From Verrucomicrobiota bacterium (lineage in GTDB: Bacteria > Verrucomicrobiota > Verrucomicrobiia > Verrucomicrobiales > Verrucomicrobiaceae), in the NCBI GenBank assembly GCA_963204975.1, contig CAUJJC010000143.1, forward strand, positions 1 through 32,063: a stretch of 32,063 bases of DNA. Reading direction: 5' to 3'. Positions 7,584 through 15,689 of the stretch are shown here, one piece after another. Numbering within the stretch: the stretch's first letter is position 1; every line of letters begins with the position of its first letter. Position numbers and translations under genes: made by a program. The notes beneath the pieces are model-generated. The model ran no database searches and was not told where the DNA came from. It saw only the letters and a list, made by a program, of their open reading frames with translations.

Positions 7584-9818
7584 TTACGTCTCTTTGCCCC
7601 CACTCTCAAAATCACTGTAATAATAAGGGCTTGAATAATAATAAAAATAATGATTTGAGGGCTTTGACAAATCAAGCCGGTTCAAAACAAAACCGAAGAA
7701 TTCAGTATCGGAACGTCTAAGCTGCTCGACAGTCGTATCAACATCGTTCATTGGCGTGCTTTCAGCCCTTACGACAAGAACAACACCATCGGCAACGCGT
7801 TGAGTTGCTACTGTTTCACTTAACCCCAGGACAGGAGGTGCATCAAGAATGATACGATCATATCGTCCCCTCAATTCAATGATCATCTGTTCAAATACTT
7901 CGCGACACAAAAACTCTGAAGCACCAGGAACAAATGGCCCGCGAGTGATAACGTCGAGATTAGGATTCTCGGTTTTTCTCACGATGTCTTCAATTCCAGC
8001 TTTCTTTGAGAAGTAGCTCGAAAGACCTTTTTCATTTTCTAGTCCAAGCATTGAATGGACTCGACCTCTACGGAGATCCGTATCGATCAAAAGGGTTTTG
8101 TCCCCCATTGAAAAAAATGCCCACGCAAGATTTGCTGCATTTGTGCTTTTCCCTTCTGAGGGACGTGCACTAGTGACCATTATTACTTGGGATTGGCCTT
8201 GGCGCCCAGGGTGTAAAATGATGTTACTTCGGATGACTCTGAAACACTCAAGAAGAAAATTTGGAACTTGAGAACCCAAGGCGGGGGATCTGAAAATCTT
8301 TTCTAATAGCTCTCGCGGGCTATTTGGAACCATCCCAAGCCCAGTGAGGCCAAGGCGACTTTCGAGCTGCGGGAGACGTGAGACCGTCGAGTTTGCAATC
8401 TCCAATAAGAAGGGCACTCCAATTCCAAGGCCTAGAGAAAGCGCAAAACTAATCATTAGCGACTTGGAAAGAGTTGGAGAAATGGGAATTCTGTCTTCCA
8501 AGACTTCTTGCGTCGATATGTGCAACTCTACTTGGTTCTTCTGATCACCAAACTGAATTGCCGCGATACGCTTGGAAAGTTCATTGTGGGCAGCGCTCCA
8601 ATCTTCTTGCCCGCGCTCCAATAGCGCATAGTCTTTGCGAAAAGATTCATATTCTTTCACTGTTTGGTAATATTCAGGGAGTTGAGCCTCCAATTCAGGA
8701 AGTCGGTTTTTGACCCGCTCGAACTCAACACCAAACCGCTTCATAGCCAAACCTAGTTCATTCTCAAGGTTTCGTCTTACGTCATCCAATCGCGAGTGTA
8801 ACTCCTTCATGATTGAATGCCCTGGCAAATAGTCCGCAGATTTAGACTTGATTTCTTCTTCGATCTCGCGCCCCTCTCTTTCAAGTTTACGCCACCTCTC
8901 ATTTGCTTGCGCAACGTCAGGACCAACCACCATCACATCTACCTTTGCTGGACTTGGAACCACAGGCATAAATGGCGTGCTAGCAGCAGTGTTAGGGGCT
9001 CGACGCACTACATCACCCGTTTGAGCTTTCTCGGTATCACGCCACTCTTTATCAAAGACAGAAAGCAATGATAACTTGCCAATAGTATCTAAATCGCTGC
9101 CAGCTTTCTTGAAATCTTCAAAGATCTCTGTCATCCTAGAGACTTGAGCTTTGCAGCGCTCAATTTCCACTGGCAGCTTCAAAAGTCGTTCTTGCCTCAG
9201 AGTCAAAGTAGCTGACTGGGATTGCTTTTCAAAATCAAGTCTGGTCTGTAGCCCAGCAGTAATTTTGTCTTTTAATTGGTCAATTTCACTGAGATATTTT
9301 TGCGCCGCTTTGTCACGATACTCTTTTCTACCTTTTGCCTGATTTTCTTCGTAGGCTTGAATTAATACTGTAGTGAGATCTCGAACCACTCTAGGATCAG
9401 TGGACATTACTTCATGGACTAAGGTTCTGGCGTCGCGGAAGAAAAAACGGCTCACACGAATGACTCCTTTGACAGAATCTATCTCATCTTCAACTTTAGC
9501 TACACCCATTCGTATAGCCGCGTCCTTTAATAGGCTATTGGCTTCTAGGCCAATTTTTAACTCACGCCAAATATTTACATATGAAGGAGGACCAGAACGA
9601 TTTTCAGCTTCATCGTGAAACGGCAAGCCGAACACATGCCAATTGACCAGTGTGCTTGAATAATAAACAGGAGTCGAATAACAATAGGCAACTAAACCTC
9701 CCATTGCTCCAATGCAGCCAAGAATCAACATCAAGCGGAGGTGCTGTCCAAGGGATAACACCCTTTGAAGCATCACAGCTACATCTACTTTCGGTTTGTT
9801 TGTCTTGTCAGAAGCCAT
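7584..9818 (-). CDS. Wzc-like polysaccharide co-polymerase/tyrosine autokinase
   Basis: 744 residues from the ATG at 9818; a TTG at 9851 would add 11 residues. A Wzz-type N-terminus has a first membrane helix at about residues 27-48. A long charged coiled-coil periplasmic part follows (about 150-440), then a second helix near 450-475. The cytoplasmic BY-kinase domain has Walker A (SARPSEGKST, about 550), Walker A' (LLIDTDLRR) and Walker B (IILDAPPV, about 654). The tail is tyrosine-rich (HYFYYYSSPYYYSDF), the usual autophosphorylation cluster. These proteins set chain length and couple synthesis to the Wza-type channel. The next upstream gene encodes such a channel protein, which supports the role. 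Confidence 0.93.
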   Translation of the reverse strand: MASDKTNKPKVDVAVMLQRVLSLGQHLRLMLILGCIGAMGGLVAYCYSTPVYYSSTLVNWHVFGLPFHDEAENRSGPPSYVNIWRELKIGLEANSLLKDAAIRMGVAKVEDEIDSVKGVIRVSRFFFRDARTLVHEVMSTDPRVVRDLTTVLIQAYEENQAKGRKEYRDKAAQKYLSEIDQLKDKITAGLQTRLDFEKQSQSATLTLRQERLLKLPVEIERCKAQVSRMTEIFEDFKKAGSDLDTIGKLSLLSVFDKEWRDTEKAQTGDVVRRAPNTAASTPFMPVVPSPAKVDVMVVGPDVAQANERWRKLEREGREIEEEIKSKSADYLPGHSIMKELHSRLDDVRRNLENELGLAMKRFGVEFERVKNRLPELEAQLPEYYQTVKEYESFRKDYALLERGQEDWSAAHNELSKRIAAIQFGDQKNQVELHISTQEVLEDRIPISPTLSKSLMISFALSLGLGIGVPFLLEIANSTVSRLPQLESRLGLTGLGMVPNSPRELLEKIFRSPALGSQVPNFLLECFRVIRSNIILHPGRQGQSQVIMVTSARPSEGKSTNAANLAWAFFSMGDKTLLIDTDLRRGRVHSMLGLENEKGLSSYFSKKAGIEDIVRKTENPNLDVITRGPFVPGASEFLCREVFEQMIIELRGRYDRIILDAPPVLGLSETVATQRVADGVVLVVRAESTPMNDVDTTVEQLRRSDTEFFGFVLNRLDLSKPSNHYFYYYSSPYYYSDFESGGKET

Positions 9819-9895
9819 GATAGAATCACTCTGCCTGATTGTCACCGTCAACTCTTTCCGGTCTAATAAAGGCTAAATCAACCAGAGGTGCCTCT

Positions 9896-10573
9896 TTATA
9901 GAGCGAATCTGCGTTCTGGAACACAAATCATATCACCATTCACAAGCGGAACGTCTGGTGCCTTACCTTGACGAATTGAGCGCAAATCAAGATGAATTTT
10001 ATTTCGACTCATGCCCCCTGCCCTCCTTAAAATATACGCATCACGCTCGTCGGCGAATGGGGCTATTCCGCCAGCTATCAACACAGCTTCATAGGCACTA
10101 ACCGAATCCCCTTCCCCAACAGCCACCATGTGCTGACCCGGGCGATTCACCTTACCCGTCAAATACACAAGTAACTTTGGTGTTTCTTCAAATGATACCG
10201 CAGTTGCTGTCGCTGATGATATTCTATCGGCGATTACAGTAGCAGAAGTCAGCTGTGAAGATTCAAGGGTCTGTTTAATTCTTGCCTGTGCTGATTCAAC
10301 TGATAAGTTAGCTATAACTATTCTTCCAACCTTAGGTATGATTATATCTCCTTTTTCACGGACCTTATAGACCCCATTGAAAGAAGAATCTTCCATGATG
10401 AATAGCTCAATAGTGTCACCTACTTTTATGCCTTGATTTTCAATTACTGGACGAGAAATCTGTCCCATTTTGGGAGCAGCGAAAGATATATTTCTAGCAG
10501 ACTTATCTCCCGCACACCCCACAAAACTGAGCAACAGCGCAATACTTTGAATAGCACGCAAACTAAATGTCAT
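9896..10573 (-). CDS. Wza-like polysaccharide export lipoprotein
   Basis: 225 residues. A signal peptide ends in the lipobox LSFVGC (Cys20). A polysaccharide-export beta domain follows (IKVGDTIELFIMEDSSFNGV, DIIIPKVGRIVIANLSVESA), then an SLBB-like fold (VYLTGKVNRPGQHMV, LIAGGIAPFADERDAYILRR) and a short end NGDMICVPERRF. It is shorter than E. coli Wza (about 380 residues) because it has fewer SLBB repeats and no evident C-terminal membrane helix. Such compact forms occur in synthase- and Wzx/Wzy-type systems and need a separate outer-membrane barrel. A barrel protein is encoded two genes upstream at 11552-13222. Confidence 0.9.
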   Translation of the reverse strand: MTFSLRAIQSIALLLSFVGCAGDKSARNISFAAPKMGQISRPVIENQGIKVGDTIELFIMEDSSFNGVYKVREKGDIIIPKVGRIVIANLSVESAQARIKQTLESSQLTSATVIADRISSATATAVSFEETPKLLVYLTGKVNRPGQHMVAVGEGDSVSAYEAVLIAGGIAPFADERDAYILRRAGGMSRNKIHLDLRSIRQGKAPDVPLVNGDMICVPERRFAL

Positions 10574-10637
10574 ATTTTAGCCAGCAATTATTTATCTATA
10601 TATTGCGTATTAACAATAGGCCAATTGAATGCAATAT

Positions 10638-11462
10638 TTAGCGATTGGTGACCCAAACGCCCTCTGCATTTTCATTGACATAGTTTTTCTCCTGTGGCTT
10701 TGATCCAACAGTAAGAAGGATGTGATCGAAACTTGGCCTGAATGTCTTAACCCAGCGACGAGGGTCCATTTTAGGATTTACTTCATAATTCGGGTTGTCA
10801 TCATAGCAAGAGATTAACAATCTGATGTCTCCCTGGTGTTTAGGCGATGGAGATACGCCTTCAACAAACAAAGTGCGAGGGATGATCTGTAGGTTTGCTG
10901 GTGTTCTCTGATCAAGAGTCCACTCAAATGACCGCAGATTAGGATCTCTGGAATCAAGAATTTTTTCTTTCTTTGTGGTATCACGCCATACGACGACATG
11001 CCCCATTCCGCCTTTTTCTGAGCCATCTGAGAATACTCCAGTTTTAGAATCCCGGTTGATTCCATCAACCTGAATTTTCACCTTTGCCCTGCCCTGATAA
11101 TCAATCTTGTAAGGCGTCAAGCGAACAACCAGTTTAGACATTTCACCCACTCCAACAACCAAGCCGGGAGGTGTTTGCTCGAAAGCCCCACCATCGGCAG
11201 GATCACCGTTATTGATGGTTCCATCGTAATTGAGGTCCGCATCCAAATCAATTTTAGCCAACTTGCGATTGTTATCTCTGTATAAATTAGCGCGTTGACC
11301 AAAGTATCTACTAACATCGCCTGCAAGGTCCATGTCAGTTGGCGTTGGTTTATTGCCCCCACTCTGATCTTGCGCGAATATTGATGATACTGACGCTAGA
11401 ACCGTTGCAGCAACTAATAGAGGGAGTCTAAATTGCGCATTGCTTTGTTTTCTGGTTTTCAT
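10638..11462 (-). CDS. Secreted protein with an EF-hand loop, polysaccharide locus
   Basis: 274 residues from the ATG at 11462, chosen because GGAGAA lies about 8 bases upstream and a clear signal peptide starts there (cleavage near IFA-QD, residue 30). Residues 76-87 form a perfect 12-residue calcium loop DLNYDGTINNGD, as in EF-hand and dockerin proteins. The rest (EQTPPGLVVGVGEMSKLVVR, GGMGHVVVW, RTLFVEGVSPSP, GDIRLLISCYDDNPNYEV) looks like beta-rich extracellular sequence that I cannot assign to a family. Single EF-hand loops embedded in beta domains often stabilise surface proteins. It may be a structural or carbohydrate-binding partner of the exported product. Confidence 0.75.
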   Translation of the reverse strand: MKTRKQSNAQFRLPLLVAATVLASVSSIFAQDQSGGNKPTPTDMDLAGDVSRYFGQRANLYRDNNRKLAKIDLDADLNYDGTINNGDPADGGAFEQTPPGLVVGVGEMSKLVVRLTPYKIDYQGRAKVKIQVDGINRDSKTGVFSDGSEKGGMGHVVVWRDTTKKEKILDSRDPNLRSFEWTLDQRTPANLQIIPRTLFVEGVSPSPKHQGDIRLLISCYDDNPNYEVNPKMDPRRWVKTFRPSFDHILLTVGSKPQEKNYVNENAEGVWVTNR

Positions 11463-11551
11463 ATCGAGTTCTCCGACTTCTTTATTGAGTGGGTTGATTC
11501 TTTGGCGATGCATTTGATGCTTAAAATTTAAATTACTAAATATTTCCAATG

Positions 11552-13222
11552 TTAGAATGTTCTGGTAATTCTCAACATCATGATTGAGCGATCACTTTGG
11601 GAACCAATATCGCTTTGAACATATTCGTATGACAATTGCCCCTCAAGCCTCTCTGCCAGTCTCCTCGAAAGGGTAACATTGTAGAAATATTCATTCGACT
11701 CAATTCCCGACGTTCCGCCACTGCGATCAAGATAACCACCCCTCACGGTCAGCCAAGAGTAGTTCCCAAGTGCTAAATTAATTGAACCGCCAACATGCAG
11801 GGCGTTCGTTCCATCTTCCGAGTCAAACCATCCGGCATAACCACCCAGAGTTAATCGAGGCCCTAATTGGTATTGAATACCATAATCCAACCTTGTTCCT
11901 ATCAAATCTTCGCCAACAATGGTGTTTTGATACCCACTCTGGTAGGCAATTTGGTGCGTAATGCGAGCAGTCTGTTGATAAAAAAGTGACACCGCCCAAT
12001 TCAAGCCATCGTAGTTTTCCCCCCAACTGTAACCCATTCCAGCATGTGCTGTGATATTGGGAGACAGCGGTGCCACGCCATTGACCATGACCAAGTGCTG
12101 CGGGTTTTCAAAATCATGCGTGTATAATGTATATGTGACGGAAGGCGCGATCCAAAGATCATAGCCATCATAAAAAAGTCCCGCTGAAGCAATTTCGCTT
12201 CCTTCCCCATCACCAAAATCATTGAAATCCATTGTATCAATCCGACTAAACCCACCAAGGAACCTCAAGCTCTCGCCCACAAAAGTCCCAACAGTTAGCC
12301 CAGCAGTGTTGATCAGCAAATAAGAATCTGTATCCCACCAATCACCGGAATCAATGTCGCGAGGGATGCCAATCCAATTTGCCCCACCCCATGTGAGATC
12401 TCCACTGTAGGATTCATCAAAACTCAACAGCCTTTGAGAGAAGGGTGTAAGGTTGTCGAAAACTCTCAAATCCCATCCGCCAATTTCAGTCTGATAATTG
12501 AAGCTAACAAGTGCACCTAGCCCACCCGCATCAGCGTAGAAACGAAAATCAGTCTCGTCCGTTAGAATCAAAAACACCTGCCCTCCTACAACAATAGAAG
12601 TTCTATCCGTCAAGCCCCAACCTACCCTGAAGTTCATACTCAGCGCTGAATAAAAGGAACCATCCAATCTATTCTGCTCTTCGCCATCACCCAATCCAGA
12701 CTGATCTACGTAGATGCCATAGGCACTAATATTCAGCACATCAAAAAAGAAAGGCGAGTATTCCGTAGCCTTCATGCCGAACATATCCGCAAAGGAGGAC
12801 TTCTCAGGATGATAGCTACGAGTCAAGAACGGAAAGGCACCACCAATCTGGAACCATGACTCAGCAGTAGGCCCCTGGAAAGCCAAAGTTTCACCAGGCG
12901 TGAGCGGGCGCAACACATAATCAATAGGTTGCATCACACGCTGCAGCCTACTGAGCTGTCCTGCGCTATACTCGTATGGCCAGATGCCGCCAGTTGCAGC
13001 TAAACGATCCAAGTCTGGGCCATTGAGAGCCCCCCCGACACTACGCTCGTAATCATAGGTCCCCGAGCTTATGATACCACTCTCTTGATATGTCGGATAG
13101 TATCCAACAGCCTGATCCGATAATGCATCAGGCTGCTCAGCACCAAAAGAACTTGCGGCCCCCATGGAAACTATGAAGGCGGGAAAACCGAAGCATCGAG
13201 CAATTGATTTCAAGAAGGTCAT
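11552..13222 (-). CDS. Outer-membrane beta-barrel protein of the polysaccharide locus
   Basis: 556 residues with a signal peptide (about 1-28, ending SFGAEQ). The remainder is rich in alternating aromatic/polar strands with Gly/Asp turns (MNFRVGWGLTDRTSIVVGGQ, ISAYGIYVDQSGLGDG, LDYGIQYQLGPRLTLGGYAG). The C-terminus is MLRITRTF; a terminal Phe is the usual BAM-recognised end of outer-membrane barrels. A proline-rich stretch near residues 90-125 precedes the barrel. Large barrels of this kind occur in exopolysaccharide clusters, where they serve as secretion pores or surface anchors. The gene ends 89 bp before the EF-hand gene and starts 12 bp after the small membrane protein gene, consistent with one operon. 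Confidence 0.82.
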   Translation of the reverse strand: MTFLKSIARCFGFPAFIVSMGAASSFGAEQPDALSDQAVGYYPTYQESGIISSGTYDYERSVGGALNGPDLDRLAATGGIWPYEYSAGQLSRLQRVMQPIDYVLRPLTPGETLAFQGPTAESWFQIGGAFPFLTRSYHPEKSSFADMFGMKATEYSPFFFDVLNISAYGIYVDQSGLGDGEEQNRLDGSFYSALSMNFRVGWGLTDRTSIVVGGQVFLILTDETDFRFYADAGGLGALVSFNYQTEIGGWDLRVFDNLTPFSQRLLSFDESYSGDLTWGGANWIGIPRDIDSGDWWDTDSYLLINTAGLTVGTFVGESLRFLGGFSRIDTMDFNDFGDGEGSEIASAGLFYDGYDLWIAPSVTYTLYTHDFENPQHLVMVNGVAPLSPNITAHAGMGYSWGENYDGLNWAVSLFYQQTARITHQIAYQSGYQNTIVGEDLIGTRLDYGIQYQLGPRLTLGGYAGWFDSEDGTNALHVGGSINLALGNYSWLTVRGGYLDRSGGTSGIESNEYFYNVTLSRRLAERLEGQLSYEYVQSDIGSQSDRSIMMLRITRTF

Positions 13223-13234
13223 GGCATCACAAAA

Positions 13235-13540
13235 TTAGTTCTTCGAGGATTGGACGGCGCTATCGATATTTTTTCTACCTGCGGGAATGAGACCCATTTG
13301 TCGCAGCAACTCCCAATCGGCATTCAGTAAACAGGTGAACACGTAAACAGTAAGACCCAACACAGGCAAGCAAAATATAACAATGATCCACGCGACTTTA
13401 GACAATCTCCGCATCGGCCGAGAGACAACACTCCATACTCCCGCCACAATTAGCAATATCCATACCGCTAACAGCAAAAAAAGATGGACATCAATTAATG
13501 ATGCCATCTTGAAAGTTAAAAAATTTCGAAAAATTTGCAT
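13235..13540 (-). CDS. Small two-helix membrane protein (PLDc_N-like)
   Basis: 101 residues. Two hydrophobic helices (about residues 17-40 and 50-70) flank the short basic loop SRPMRRLSKVAW. This is the pattern of the phospholipase D N-terminal (PLDc_N) domain family, small inner-membrane proteins of unknown role. The C-terminal tail (AGRKNIDSAVQSSKN) is soluble. An internal ATG at 13507 gives an alternative start 11 codons in; neither has a good ribosome-binding site. As the first gene of the block it may be an accessory membrane factor. Confidence 0.68.
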   Translation of the reverse strand: MQIFRNFLTFKMASLIDVHLFLLLAVWILLIVAGVWSVVSRPMRRLSKVAWIIVIFCLPVLGLTVYVFTCLLNADWELLRQMGLIPAGRKNIDSAVQSSKN

Positions 13541-14178
13541 GGGAGGATCAGACTGATCGCACGAGAACTAACACTGAATTGAGATTGATTTGAATACACA
13601 TTTTAAAACTATGCGGCTTCAAATTGAGCCCCTACATTGCTGCTAAACTTCTAAACGTCAAAGAGATTTTGTCTTCTATCCGCAGATTAAATCTGCGCGT
13701 TTTCTTACTGATTATCAACATTCTATGTTACCATAAAATATTGGTGTTCAGTGCTTGTGATTGGACGATGAAGAAGATGGCAAAGCCATTACCGTTGTTT
13801 GTGGGACTCATGTGGTTATTTCAGCCCATTTTTCCCTTCGGGACACTTGAGGAACTACTTTCCTGAAATTGGAAACCTGGTCTTGAAGGCACTATAGAGG
13901 TTCTGAATTGCCGAATTCGAATGTTTTTCACAGGTATTCTTCATACATTGTTTATTAAGCTGCGTTATATGTCCAATAACCTCTTTGTCGGCCAACCCTC
14001 TTCAGCCCCCCAAGTTCGGTGTTCGCGGTAAAGAATAATATCTCCCCAATGACTTCATGGCGCATGGTGCATTCAATGCCATATCCTCTGCTATGACATA
14101 TAAATCGTGCTGGAATGGACAACAAAAAGAAGTGAGAATTGAGGCCTCTTTCTTGATGTCACTGCATTCAATAGACAA
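13541..14178. other. AT-rich intergenic region without a supported gene
   Basis: About 640 bases with visibly lower GC than the genes to the right. They must hold the promoter of the minus-strand polysaccharide block near 13560-13640, where AT-rich sequence occurs, but I see no convincing -35/-10 pair. Frames here lack start signals and family resemblance. It lies between the start of the block and the 3' end of the dehydrogenase-like gene at 14179, so it also marks the right border of the AT-rich segment. Confidence 0.5.
13546..13558. promoter_or_regulatory. Palindrome upstream of the polysaccharide block
   Basis: GATCAG-A-CTGATC is a perfect 13-base palindrome 5 bases before the start codon of the first gene of the block. 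It could be an operator or a hairpin near the translation start. No matching regulator gene lies beside it. Confidence 0.3.
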
Positions 14179-15552
14179 CTACTTCTTCGCTAGCGGAGCC
14201 GTCACAGCGCCAGCGGGCACCTTGTCCGCAGGAACGATCTTCCACACTGCGCCGCGCTCTTCCTGATAAGGGTCCACCTTGCCACCGTAGCCGGCGCTGC
14301 CTTGGGCCACATAGATGGTGCCATCGGGTCCGATGCCACTGCCCGTGATGCGCAGACCATCGGCAAGGTCGAGCAGTTCCTGCATGACCCACTTGCCGTC
14401 TGCTTGCTTCATGCCCCAAACCTTGCTGCTACCCCAGTCACCCACAAAGTAAGTGCCTTCGAGTTCAGGATACGCTGCATTGCGCGAGACGCCGAGATTG
14501 ATCACGCAGATGCCTTGATCGACGTGGCTGTATTCCGCGATCGGGAGCACACCCACCTTTGGGTAGTCGGTGCCAGGATCGACAGCGGTCTCGGTGCCAT
14601 CTGGGTTCTTCTTCAGTATCATCGGGAAGGGATGGCTGCCGCACATGAATTTCCAGCCATAGTTCTCTCCGCCCTTGCTGCTGGCGGGCTGAAAGTCGAT
14701 TTCTTCCCAGTGGTTCTGACCAATGTCAGCGATGTAAAGATCGCCCGTCTTCGAGTCAAAGCTGAACGTCCACGGGTTGCGCAGGCCATAGGCCCAGATC
14801 TCCGACTTCGCCTTCGGATGCACCTTGCTGAATGCTTCCTCGCTCACGCCGAAGAGCGTCATCTGCTGCAGCGGTGTGATGAAAGGATTGTCCTTCGGCA
14901 CATCGTAGGCACGGTCACCACTCGACTTGTTAACGTCGATGCGCAGCATCTTTCCGAGCCATGTATGTAGGTCCTGGCCTGCATTGATGACATCCCCTTC
15001 CCATCCACCATCGCCCACGCCAATGTAGAGATAGCCATCTGGTCCAAATGCAATCTGGCCACCGTGGTGATTGCAGTAAGGGAAGTCAATCTGCATGATC
15101 ACCTTCGCGCTCTCAGGATCGAGCTGGTCAGGATTGTTCTTCTTCACGGTGAACTCGGTAATCATCGACGCGCCGTTGAACCAAAGGTCTGCGTAGCAAA
15201 TATACACCTTGCCGTTGTTCTTGAAATCAGGGTGGAAGGCCATGCTGAACATGCCGAGTTCCAGAAAGGAACTGATCGTCTTGTCCTTGAGATCGAGGAA
15301 GGGCTTCCTTAAACGCTTGCCGTCCTTGATAACCTGGATCACGCCCGGACGCTCGATCACGAAAACTCGACCTGTTCCGTCATTCGGAGCCGCCACGGAA
15401 ACAGGTTCCACAAGATCACCTTCAACCTTAACAAGCTGGATGGCGACGTTGCCCGGCAGCTTACCGCCAGGCTGGGCAGGTTTGGCTTGTTCGGCGCGCA
15501 AGACTGGAGCCGAGCAAAGCGCGAGGGCGGTTAGGAGGATGCTTGGTTTCAT
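14179..15552 (-). CDS. Sorbosone/glucose dehydrogenase-like secreted beta-propeller protein
   Basis: 457 residues from the ATG at 15552, where a signal peptide begins (cleavage near LRA-EQ, residue 20). The body is a six-bladed propeller of the GSDH family, whose members are PQQ-dependent soluble aldose/sorbosone dehydrogenases. Diagnostic pieces are FVIERPGVIQVIKDGKRL, MFSMAFHPDFKNNGKVYICY, HHGGQIAFGPDGYLYIGVGD, MLRIDVN, WAYGLRNPWTFSFD, DIGQNHWEEIDF and ENYGWKFMCG. The HHGG/FGPDG/RNPW pattern fits the catalytic and PQQ/calcium-binding blades of that family. An upstream in-frame extension to 15660 lacks a signal peptide and was rejected. It follows the second PVC dehydrogenase gene diverging region on the same strand by orientation, 137 bp apart. 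The substrate is not predictable. Confidence 0.9.
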   Translation of the reverse strand: MKPSILLTALALCSAPVLRAEQAKPAQPGGKLPGNVAIQLVKVEGDLVEPVSVAAPNDGTGRVFVIERPGVIQVIKDGKRLRKPFLDLKDKTISSFLELGMFSMAFHPDFKNNGKVYICYADLWFNGASMITEFTVKKNNPDQLDPESAKVIMQIDFPYCNHHGGQIAFGPDGYLYIGVGDGGWEGDVINAGQDLHTWLGKMLRIDVNKSSGDRAYDVPKDNPFITPLQQMTLFGVSEEAFSKVHPKAKSEIWAYGLRNPWTFSFDSKTGDLYIADIGQNHWEEIDFQPASSKGGENYGWKFMCGSHPFPMILKKNPDGTETAVDPGTDYPKVGVLPIAEYSHVDQGICVINLGVSRNAAYPELEGTYFVGDWGSSKVWGMKQADGKWVMQELLDLADGLRITGSGIGPDGTIYVAQGSAGYGGKVDPYQEERGAVWKIVPADKVPAGAVTAPLAKK

Positions 15553-15689
15553 GGTTGGTGATCGGAATTGAGATAACTGGGAAAAATCGAGCTTAGGAGA
15601 AGCGAGACACTCACGGCAAGTCTGAAATGCGTCTCTTCCACAATCAAGTCGAAGACCCACGGTGATGCCATCCGCTGCATCCAGACCTG

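Noticed and set aside
13624-13866. 80-codon plus-strand frame in the intergenic region right of the polysaccharide block
   Set aside because: It needs a TTG start, has no ribosome-binding site or known family, and its hydrophobicity follows from AT-rich sequence.
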